NCBI GenBank assembly: GCA_020851075.1
Contig: JADZDL010000313.1
Location: 1-34,514 of the forward strand
Length of the DNA: 34,514 nucleotides
Reading direction: 5' to 3'
Source: Planctomycetota bacterium
GTDB lineage: Bacteria; Planctomycetota; UBA1135; UBA2386
The notes below the pieces were generated by a model. That model was not told the origin of the DNA. It saw only the letters and a program-made list of their open reading frames with translations, and did not search any database. Numbering within the stretch: position 1 is the first letter of the stretch; each line of letters opens with the position of its first letter. This document shows, piece after piece, positions 16,259 to 22,945 of this stretch. The position numbers and the translations under genes were made by a program.

Positions 16259-18021
16259 CACTTTGCCTCGAACTCGTTGTGGCCCTTGCTCATCACAAAC
16301 AGCACGCGGCAGTCGCTGGCGAACAGCGACCGATCGCAGACGAGCACGTCGGCGAACTTGCCTGCCTGCAGCGAACCAGCATCCTTGGCGATGCCGAGAA
16401 TCTGCGCGGGCCACAGCGTGATCGCGCGCAGAGCATCTTCGGGATCGAGCCCGCGGCCGATCGCCGTGGCCGCCATCATCGGCAGCAGGCCGGCGCGCCG
16501 CGCGCTGCCCGTGGCGATGGCGAACGGCACACCCTTCTGCTGCAGTTGTGCCGGCAGCGCCGCTGGATCGAAGCTCGAATAGAGGTCCGGCATGCTGTTG
16601 GGCAGGACTTCGGTGAGCACCACGCTGGCGCCCTGGCGAACGATCTCGTCGGCGATGACGGCCGCGCCGTAGGCCTGCTCGAGCACGAGCAGCGGGATCT
16701 CGCTCTTGCGCTGCAATTGCAACGCGGTGCGCAGTTCGTCGGGGCGGTGCGCTTCGATGCGCAACGGGATCTCCCCGTCGAGCACGCGCAGCATCGCGTC
16801 TTTGGCGGGGTCGCGCGCGGGAGCCTTGGGGTAGGTGGGGCGCTTTGGACCTTCGTCCTTCTTCTCGGCGGGTTTGTCACCACCCTGGCCCTGGGTGGCC
16901 GGCGCTCCGGCTGGTGCGGGTTTGGGGTCTTGCTTGGGCGGGTCCTGTGGCGAAGTCGCGCTGGTGTGGATCTCCTCCGACGTCAGCATCGCCACGATCG
17001 CGGCTTCGATGCTCGCCGGGCTTTCGATGGCCTCGCCGCCGCCGCCGCCACCACCTCCGCCACCGGGGCCACCACCGCGGCGGCCACCTGGACCGCGGCC
17101 GGGGCGGCCTTCGCCAGCGGGGGGCGCTTCGCCGGCCGGCTTCTCGGGTGCCGTTGCCGGCGCCGTCGCGGGCTTGTCGCCTTCCTTCGGTTTGTCGCCG
17201 TCCTTCTTCTTCTGGTGGAAGGCCAGGTACTCCGCGAACTCCTTCTCGTACTTCTTCACCGCTTCGTCAAAGTCCGTCAGCGACTTGCGGTATTCGTCCA
17301 GGCCGTCAAACAGGTTGCCAAAGCCGTCGAGCTGTTGTTGCCGCTGCAACGGGTGCGTGGCGCCGGGGCCATTGGTCATGCGCATCGCGAGGCTCGCGTG
17401 CTCCTGGCCGGCCCAGACTTCGAAGTCCTTCTCGTGCGGCCGCACGATCACACCCTGGCCGCGCATCTGCGCCGGCGAACGCACGGTGACATAGGCCGTC
17501 GTGATGCCGGCTTTGACCAGTTCGTCCTCGCGGTCGCCGCGCCAACGCAGGTCCTCCTTGAGTTGGCTGCCGGCATCCAGGCTGCCGTCGGTGCGCAGCG
17601 CCGTGTCCGTGAAGGCGTCGGTCGCCGCGTCGATGAGCCCCGGATAGATGTGGCCGTTGGGGAAGGACCGCACGACGGCATTCTCGGGCACCTGGACTTC
17701 GCCCTTCTTGCCGATTGCGACGATGCGCTCCCCGCGCACGACGACGACGCCGTTTTCGATCGCTGGGCCGGACACCGGGTGCACGGTCCCCGCCTCGATC
17801 ACGAGGGTCTGCCGACGCTGCCGGCGACCGGGGTTGGTCCCTTCCGGTGCGCGGGGCTGGCCTTCCGTCGCCCGGGGCTGGCCTGCGGCGGGTTCGGGTG
17901 GCTGCTGCGGTTCCTGTGCCAAGAGTCCGCCGGACCCGAGGGCCGTGGCGAGCAAGGGAGGGGCCGCGACGGCCAGCCAGAGGGAGGAAGCTGCAGGAAA
18001 TTGCGAACGGAGTATCCGCAT
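16258..18021 (-). CDS. Exported amidohydrolase-family protein, paralog 1, with glycine-rich insert
   Basis: 587 residues, first gene of the operon. Signal peptide about 1-36 (ends GGLLAQ), then a Pro/Arg-rich linker with a repeated QPRATEG/QPRAPEG element. Sandwich strand at 72-104 (LVIEAGTVHPVSGPAIENGVV). The HxH region reads GHIYPGLIDAATDAF (123-137), without the motif. C-terminal motif DAGSLQAGKFADVLVCDRS is diverged: the usual GDP is lost. A charged coiled-coil-like helix (240-273) leads into a long disordered insert (about 270-405) with Pro/Lys stretches and a polyglycine run (320-329). I chose ATG 18021 because the signal peptide begins there; an in-frame ATG at 18099 adds a sequence with no such feature. 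No strong Shine-Dalgarno is visible. Probably a non-catalytic periplasmic subunit. Confidence 0.88.
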   Translation of the reverse strand: MRILRSQFPAASSLWLAVAAPPLLATALGSGGLLAQEPQQPPEPAAGQPRATEGQPRAPEGTNPGRRQRRQTLVIEAGTVHPVSGPAIENGVVVVRGERIVAIGKKGEVQVPENAVVRSFPNGHIYPGLIDAATDAFTDTALRTDGSLDAGSQLKEDLRWRGDREDELVKAGITTAYVTVRSPAQMRGQGVIVRPHEKDFEVWAGQEHASLAMRMTNGPGATHPLQRQQQLDGFGNLFDGLDEYRKSLTDFDEAVKKYEKEFAEYLAFHQKKKDGDKPKEGDKPATAPATAPEKPAGEAPPAGEGRPGRGPGGRRGGGPGGGGGGGGGGEAIESPASIEAAIVAMLTSEEIHTSATSPQDPPKQDPKPAPAGAPATQGQGGDKPAEKKDEGPKRPTYPKAPARDPAKDAMLRVLDGEIPLRIEAHRPDELRTALQLQRKSEIPLLVLEQAYGAAVIADEIVRQGASVVLTEVLPNSMPDLYSSFDPAALPAQLQQKGVPFAIATGSARRAGLLPMMAATAIGRGLDPEDALRAITLWPAQILGIAKDAGSLQAGKFADVLVCDRSLFASDCRVLFVMSKGHNEFEAK

Positions 18022-18208
18022 GAGCGCGCGTGGGGAATGGGACCGTCGCTGGATCAGAGGGGAGGGCACTTCTACGGAACAGGCCCACCAACCTGCCAAC
18101 CCTTTTTGGGGTTCGCAGTTGTAAGGGATGCGTATGACCTCCGCTCGTCGTGATCCGCGCGGCTGATTTCCCTCGGCCAGAAGTCGCGCGCGCGACTAGA
18201 GTGCGGCG
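18022..18208. promoter_or_regulatory. Divergent intergenic region driving the amidohydrolase operon and an orphan gene
   Basis: These 187 bases separate the first operon gene (-) from the orphan at 18209 (+), so both transcripts must start here or upstream. I do not see a convincing -35/-10 pair on either strand. The only local symmetry is AACCC/GGGTT around a T-rich loop near 18097-18112, which is too short to interpret. Confidence 0.4.
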
Positions 18209-18994
18209 ATGGCGCAGAAGACGTTGTGGCTCACCTGGATGGCGGCCGGTGACGGCGCCCCTTCCCCGCAGGGCACCGTCGAGGCCCTGCATAAGTGCGG
18301 CTTTGCAGTCACGGGCGCGCCGTGGGTCGATGATCCGAAGGAGTTCGCCTGGACCGAGTTGGCAGAACAGCTGAAGGGCGAGAACGGCCCCGACGTCTGG
18401 ATCATCGCGGCTCGCACGCAGGATCTCGCCAACGTCGAGCACCGGTTTGGCTTGTCGATGGTGACAGCGATGGTGCGCGCGGACCGCAAGAAGCTCCCGC
18501 ACATCGCGATCGTCGGCCTCGACGGCATGCCGGCTCAGGGTGGATTGCCCACCCTGCTGCAATCGTGCCGGTTGGTGGACGGCAAGGCCGCCGGTTGGAC
18601 CGCGAAGCTGCTCACGATGACCCTCGCGCCCGCGACTGCCCCGGCGGAGCCCTTCCGACTGCGGGTCAGCGCCCAGAAGGTGCTCGGGATGTGGCTCGAG
18701 GTCGGCCCGAGCACCGGGGAGTGGTCTGGCGCCATGCTGGGGGTTGCCGGCGGGGCCAAGATCTCCAACCACGCGGTTGGCCCGCAGGGTGGCCTGCCGG
18801 AGCGCACCGTGCTCGAGTACAAGCTGGAAGGTCTCGAGCTGGAGGTTGGCGGGGACAGTTATGTCGCGTGGGCCGTGCAGAACCGCCTTGCCGCGACGGA
18901 CTCCTACTATGTGAAGGTGGATGGCACCCCGACCAGGTTGCTGGTCGGGCAGCACCCGGATGTGGATCCGGAGGTCTCGGTCGTCTCGTTCTAA
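18209..18994 (+). CDS. Hypothetical cytoplasmic protein
   Basis: 261 residues, not recognised. There is no signal peptide or membrane segment. The first about 115 residues alternate strands and helices (KTLWLTWMAA; GTVEALHKCGFAV; DVWIIAART; HIAIVGLDG), reminiscent of an alpha/beta Rossmann- or receiver-like fold. The remainder is rich in predicted strands (RLRVSAQKVLGMWLEVG, VLEYKLEGLELEVGG, SYYVKVDGTPTRLLVG), suggesting a second, beta-rich domain. Its only contextual clue is that it is transcribed divergently from the amidohydrolase operon. No DNA-binding helix-turn-helix is evident, so I do not call it a regulator. The start has a weak GGCG upstream; no better in-frame start exists. Confidence 0.75.
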   Translation: MAQKTLWLTWMAAGDGAPSPQGTVEALHKCGFAVTGAPWVDDPKEFAWTELAEQLKGENGPDVWIIAARTQDLANVEHRFGLSMVTAMVRADRKKLPHIAIVGLDGMPAQGGLPTLLQSCRLVDGKAAGWTAKLLTMTLAPATAPAEPFRLRVSAQKVLGMWLEVGPSTGEWSGAMLGVAGGAKISNHAVGPQGGLPERTVLEYKLEGLELEVGGDSYVAWAVQNRLAATDSYYVKVDGTPTRLLVGQHPDVDPEVSVVSF

Positions 18995-19137
18995 CGGCCG
19001 GCGGCAGCTTCGAGTGTCGGTTTGCCTGAGCGGGCCCCTGCTAGCTTGCTGGTCCGCTGGAAACCCGTCGCTGAGCCCGTGCGCTCGCAGTGGAACGTCG
19101 ACCTCGCCATCGATGCGGTCCTCCTCCACAGGTGTTG

Positions 19138-20754
19138 CTACTGGAAGTACCAGCGCAAGGCTGCCGTGGTGCCGCCAGGCCAGTTCGTTCCGGAGCCGAG
19201 CACGACATACTGTCCGACGACCTCCATGCCGAGACTGGCACTCGCAGCGAAGTTGCGCGCGAAGTCGTGATGGGCATAGCCGGCATCGACTCCCGAAGTG
19301 CCGGGGATCGCGACACCAACCACACACACGTCGGGCACGAGCACGCAATTGGGGAAGCCGAACGGCGTGAGCTGCAGCGGTTGGGGCGCGGTCCGTAGGC
19401 CGAGCGCTAACAGCGACAGCATGCCGGGTTCGGCACCTGAGAGAGTAATGCGGCTTGTGCCAGGAGCGACCTGACGCAGGCCCATGCGGGGCTCGTGCTG
19501 AAGGGTGCCGACGCAGCCCGGCTGCACGGTTGCCACGCCCTCGGGGCCAGCCTCGAACATGTACCAGCGGCTCTGGTAGTTGCTGGGTGCGTAGAACGCC
19601 CACGCGGACTGGACGACCAATGCGCGCGGCAGCGACGAACCTCGCAGCGGCGGCACTTCAGCGACGAACGAGAAGTTCGACGCAGACACGGTTCCCGACC
19701 ATGGGCTGAAACGGATCTCGGTGCCATCCCTACCGTTGTAGATACTCGCATAGCCACGAGCCAGAGACGAACCACCGACGGCCCCGCTGAGGGACGTCGC
19801 CAGTGGGTCTGGCAGCCCATCCTGGTCGAGATCGACGGTGCCGAGCATGCGCTGCCCGAAGAGGTCCCCAGAGTATCCGGAATACCAGGCCCACAGGCGT
19901 TGGCCGGTGGCGCTACTGAAGGCCTGCACAGTGCCCGGAGCAAAGTTGCCGCCGCCGAGCAGGATGTCCATCAGACCGTCGCCGTCGAGGTCGCTAGCAC
20001 CCGCAACAGCGTCCAGGAAATCGCCGAATCCGAGCACGCGGAGGAGCTGCTGGCCCGTGCGCCCCGAGACGATGTCGGCACCGCTGAGCTGCGACTGGGT
20101 CTCGTAAACAGTGACCAAGAAGTCGTCGCAGCCATCGCCGTCGTAGTCGTAGAACGGCGCCAGATACTGCCGGAGCGAACCGGCTGGGGAGCTGACGTGG
20201 TACTTCTCGCTACCGTCGTCGTCGTACACGTAGACGATGCCGTACGCGACGTCGGAGACGATGGCCTCCGTGCGCCCGTCGTTGTCGACATCGACTCCCC
20301 CGATGACCGAGTAGCCCCAGAGAGAGTTCGGGAGCAGGACCGGTGCCTGTAACGTGTAGAGGTGCTGGAATGTGCGACCGCTGATGGCGTGGATCGACCC
20401 TGATCCAAGCCAAACGCCATGGATGAGTAGGTCGGGATAGCCATCACCATCCGCATCTCCGAGGGCGTAGACCTTCTGGATGTCATCGCCTAGCGCAGGC
20501 ACAATCTGTTGCGGCAAGGTGGATCCATCGGCGCCGGACGCAAACCAGATCTGTGTCTGATACTGCCCCACGCCAATAGGTACGCGCAACGGCAGGGCGA
20601 TGTCATCGTTCCCGTCGCCGTTCAAGTCATGGACGATAACGGGTTGCCCACCGACCCCCGGCGAACCCTGTCTAGTCCACTGCACATACTGCGCGCTTGC
20701 TCCGCCACATGCAAGGCAAGCGAGCAGCAGTGAGCCGATGGCTGACTTCATCAT
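19138..20754 (-). CDS. Exported FG-GAP/VCBS repeat protein with C-terminal beta domain
   Basis: 538 residues. Signal peptide ends GGASAQ (about 22). Residues 35-320 form a beta-propeller-like array of FG-GAP/VCBS repeats with six calcium-loop motifs of DxDxDG type: DLNGDGNDD (43), DADGDGYPD (100), DVDNDGRTE (155), DYDGDGCDD (203), DLDGDGLMD (255), DLDQDGLPD (308). The last about 120 residues (from about 418) form a separate domain with SGAEPGMLSLLALGLRTAP, PFGFPNCVLVPDV and a closing RWYFQ. I associate this type with secreted planctomycete proteins, by pattern only. ATG 20754 overlaps the upstream oxidase stop as TGATG; a second ATG at 20751 is possible. The frame is open upstream to 21918, but that part is a shadow of the oxidase. 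Likely surface or periplasmic; binding partner unknown. Confidence 0.88.
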   Translation of the reverse strand: MMKSAIGSLLLACLACGGASAQYVQWTRQGSPGVGGQPVIVHDLNGDGNDDIALPLRVPIGVGQYQTQIWFASGADGSTLPQQIVPALGDDIQKVYALGDADGDGYPDLLIHGVWLGSGSIHAISGRTFQHLYTLQAPVLLPNSLWGYSVIGGVDVDNDGRTEAIVSDVAYGIVYVYDDDGSEKYHVSSPAGSLRQYLAPFYDYDGDGCDDFLVTVYETQSQLSGADIVSGRTGQQLLRVLGFGDFLDAVAGASDLDGDGLMDILLGGGNFAPGTVQAFSSATGQRLWAWYSGYSGDLFGQRMLGTVDLDQDGLPDPLATSLSGAVGGSSLARGYASIYNGRDGTEIRFSPWSGTVSASNFSFVAEVPPLRGSSLPRALVVQSAWAFYAPSNYQSRWYMFEAGPEGVATVQPGCVGTLQHEPRMGLRQVAPGTSRITLSGAEPGMLSLLALGLRTAPQPLQLTPFGFPNCVLVPDVCVVGVAIPGTSGVDAGYAHHDFARNFAASASLGMEVVGQYVVLGSGTNWPGGTTAALRWYFQ

Positions 20755-22673
20755 CACTCGAGCTTGACCCACTGCGCCACCGAGGGAATGCCCGCGCTGG
20801 AGACCAGCCAGATCATGTAGAGCCCTGGTGGCGCATCGCTCTTCGAAGAAGGTGCAATTGCGCTCCCCGCGGACTTGTGAGCGGAGAACGAGAGGGACAC
20901 CGCCCGCTGGCCTGGATCCTGTGCATGCGTCCAGGATCCTGGGGATATGAGCACGACCTTTTCGATCGACTGCAGGGCTGGGACCTGAAAGCTGAATCCG
21001 AAGCTCTGCCCATAGGTAATCGAAGTTGGCAGCGCCGGACTGGTATCCCAGCGTGGGCGCACCGGGTTGCCGTCGAAGTAGTGAGGTCGGAAAACCTGGT
21101 AATCGAAGTTGCGCGTGTTGCCACCGCAGCTCAATACCTCGCCGGACGGGAGAAGCACGGCACAGGAATGGTAGGTGCGACGTGACCCGACGCCACCACT
21201 CTCCTCCTTTGCGCAGAAGCGCCACTGGCCGTTCAAGTAGACCTCGGGCCAGAAGTCCTCGCAACCAGGAGCCCCGGCGTGATTGGACTCCTGACCACCG
21301 CCTACGGTGAGCAGTGAGAGATCCGGCAGGATGACGGTCTTGTGGAACTTGCGTGGATAGTACATCGCCGGGCCCACCGTCCAAGCCGGCGCCGCTGCCT
21401 TGGTGTCGAGCAGCCAGACCGCATTCGTAATCGTTTGCGACATGTGGCCCCAGCCGTTCTGTCCACCGATGGTGACGATGAAGTCCTTCAAGAACGGGGC
21501 GAGGTTCGGCATCAACAGCGTCGACGGTTCTTCGAGGAAGAGATGACCCGTCGGCAGTGTGGCAGGCACCGCCCAAGCTGCCGGGCTCATGGCTGGAGTA
21601 ATCACGTGATCGATCCACGCGGATTCCGTCGGGAATGCGACGGACCACGCGAGTCCGTGGGTGGATGCGCTGTTGAGCGAGAGCTGCGAGGTCAGGTGCA
21701 GTCGCGGGTAGTAGAACAGCGAGTTGCCCCCGGCGAGGGCTGGGCCACTGAACAACCCGGCTTGGGTCTGGCCGTTGATCGTGATGCCGGGGCGGCCGTC
21801 CCATGAAAAGGTCTGTGACGGCGGCAACAGGTTCGGATCCCAGGTGCGGATGGCCTCGTACGTCTCGGGGCCGTAGTCGTGCGGCGTAGTGACATACCAG
21901 TTCGTGGCGTGCTCCCAACGGTCGACGCCACCCGCGATGATCACAGTATCCGCGTTGTCAGCGAGGCGGAGGACGGAAGGGTACCAGCGACGTTGACGCA
22001 AGTGCATCAGCGGATTGGGCGACGCCGTTTCCCTGAGCACGGACCAGTGGTTCGTGTTCCCCGCAGCCCACGGGTCGAACAAGCACACAAGCTTGCTGCC
22101 TGAGTAGTAGAGGTTGGCGTTTTCGCTCCAGTCATCACCACCGGCGACGAGCAGCTTGCCGTCGCGCAACCAGCAGTGGCCGCTGCAGAACAGACCTTGG
22201 AAGCCGCGCGGGAACCCAGGAATTGGCCCGGGGACGCGCGCGAGCGGGGCCTCACTTTCCGGGATAATGAACTGGCCGAGTTGGAACGTCTGGGCGATCG
22301 GGTCGACGATCGCATAACGCTGCACGTAGTCGCCGTTGGCGTTGACGGCGCACACAGGAAGGCTGCCGCTGTCATCCCAGACCAGCACCTTCCCGCCGTT
22401 CGGGTTGCTGGCGCGTGTCGGGTCCGACGGAATGAGGCATGTGTGGATCGCGTTGAACCCTGGCGGCGATCCATTGGAGCAAGGGTGGTTCAGTGGGTGT
22501 GAGAAGGCCGGCAACCAGGATCCCAGCAGTTGGCTCCCCGCTGGAGGGGCGGGCACCACGCCACTTTGGCAGCCCTGCAACCCGACGCCAACGGTCACAT
22601 CAGGACAGGACAGGACAGGACAGGACAGGACAGCCGCCAGCAGGCTCCCTATCACGAGTGACTTGCTTCCCAT
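20754..22673 (-). CDS. Exported copper-radical oxidase (galactose/glyoxal oxidase type, AA5-like)
   Basis: 639 residues. Kelch-type seven-bladed propeller with a C-terminal early-set domain (DUF1929-like, from about 540). These enzymes use a Cu/Tyr-Cys radical to oxidise primary alcohols or aldehydes with O2, yielding H2O2. All site residues can be placed by motif: C163 (LFCSG, Tyr-Cys crosslink cysteine), Y231 (RRWYPS, crosslinked tyrosine), Y501-H502 (RTYHS, axial Tyr and His ligand), H583 (SWTHAQDPGQR, second His). I chose ATG 22673 over 22709 because AAGGAG lies 4 bases upstream and a basic-hydrophobic signal sequence begins there. The signal region contains a 5-bp tandem repeat (22601-22633) encoding VLSCPVLSCP; an LSC within it could act as a poor lipobox. 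Co-translated with the downstream FG-GAP gene. Confidence 0.9.
   Translation of the reverse strand: MGSKSLVIGSLLAAVLSCPVLSCPDVTVGVGLQGCQSGVVPAPPAGSQLLGSWLPAFSHPLNHPCSNGSPPGFNAIHTCLIPSDPTRASNPNGGKVLVWDDSGSLPVCAVNANGDYVQRYAIVDPIAQTFQLGQFIIPESEAPLARVPGPIPGFPRGFQGLFCSGHCWLRDGKLLVAGGDDWSENANLYYSGSKLVCLFDPWAAGNTNHWSVLRETASPNPLMHLRQRRWYPSVLRLADNADTVIIAGGVDRWEHATNWYVTTPHDYGPETYEAIRTWDPNLLPPSQTFSWDGRPGITINGQTQAGLFSGPALAGGNSLFYYPRLHLTSQLSLNSASTHGLAWSVAFPTESAWIDHVITPAMSPAAWAVPATLPTGHLFLEEPSTLLMPNLAPFLKDFIVTIGGQNGWGHMSQTITNAVWLLDTKAAAPAWTVGPAMYYPRKFHKTVILPDLSLLTVGGGQESNHAGAPGCEDFWPEVYLNGQWRFCAKEESGGVGSRRTYHSCAVLLPSGEVLSCGGNTRNFDYQVFRPHYFDGNPVRPRWDTSPALPTSITYGQSFGFSFQVPALQSIEKVVLISPGSWTHAQDPGQRAVSLSFSAHKSAGSAIAPSSKSDAPPGLYMIWLVSSAGIPSVAQWVKLE
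22601..22633. repeat. Pentanucleotide tandem repeat (CAGGA)6 inside the copper-oxidase signal-peptide region
   Basis: Six complete CAGGA units (22601-22630) plus a partial CAG. On the coding strand this is (TCCTG)n, starting about 14 codons after the ATG at 22673. Because 5 is not a multiple of 3, a change of one unit shifts the frame. One extra unit puts TGA two codons after the repeat (ATG TGA directly follows the last unit). This is the classic arrangement of a contingency locus; activity is inferred. Confidence 0.85.
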
Positions 22674-22677
22674 GGGA

Positions 22678-22683
22678 CTCCTT
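22678..22683 (-). promoter_or_regulatory. Ribosome binding site of the copper-oxidase gene
   Basis: AAGGAG is followed by TCCC and the ATG at 22673. It decides between this start and the in-frame ATG at 22709. Confidence 0.65.
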
Positions 22684-22768
22684 GTTCGAGGGAGAACAGA
22701 GGGGAGCACCCAGTTCCGATTCCGTCAAGCCCCCGAGTGGACTGCATGGACCACGCGGCAACTTCCTC

Positions 22769-22798
22769 ACGGCCTTGGCCGTACCGACAGCCTGTCGG
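22769..22798. repeat. Two adjacent inverted repeats upstream of the copper-oxidase gene
   Basis: ACGGCCTTGGCCGT (22769-22782) is a perfect 14-bp palindrome, and CCGACAG-C-CTGTCGG (22784-22798) is a perfect inverted repeat one base away. They lie about 95-125 bases upstream of the oxidase start. A TTGACG at 22728-22723 (minus strand) lies between them and the gene, but no matching -10 is clear. They could be operators, or hairpins ending transcription from 3' neighbours; no T tract follows. Confidence 0.45.
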
Positions 22799-22945
22799 CG
22801 GCGTGATCCGGCAGGGCTTCTACTCAGGTTCTACCCAACCACCCGCAGGGCTTCAGCCCCGCAATTTGGCTGGCATGGACATCGCGCCAGCATGTCCGAC
22901 GAGGAACGCCGAAGTCCCCCGCAGCGCCACAAGCTTGCCATCAGT

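Noticed and set aside
17032..17075. GGC/CCG-rich tract encoding polyglycine in paralog 1 as a second contingency repeat
   Set aside because: Period is three bases and units are imperfect, so length changes would not shift the frame; it fits a low-complexity linker.
3916..18021. Reading the HxH-less amidohydrolase paralogs as pseudogenes
   Set aside because: Frames are intact over 400-955 codons, signal peptides and fold motifs are kept and start-stop overlaps are preserved, so decay is unlikely.
18097..18112. AACCC/GGGTT inverted repeat around a T-rich loop as terminator or operator
   Set aside because: Only 5 bp of stem, no T run after it, and it sits in a divergent promoter region where a terminator is not expected.
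20755..21918. Upstream extension of the FG-GAP gene to 926 residues
   Set aside because: The extra part is a shadow of the copper-oxidase gene; the signal peptide begins at 20754 and overlaps the oxidase stop.
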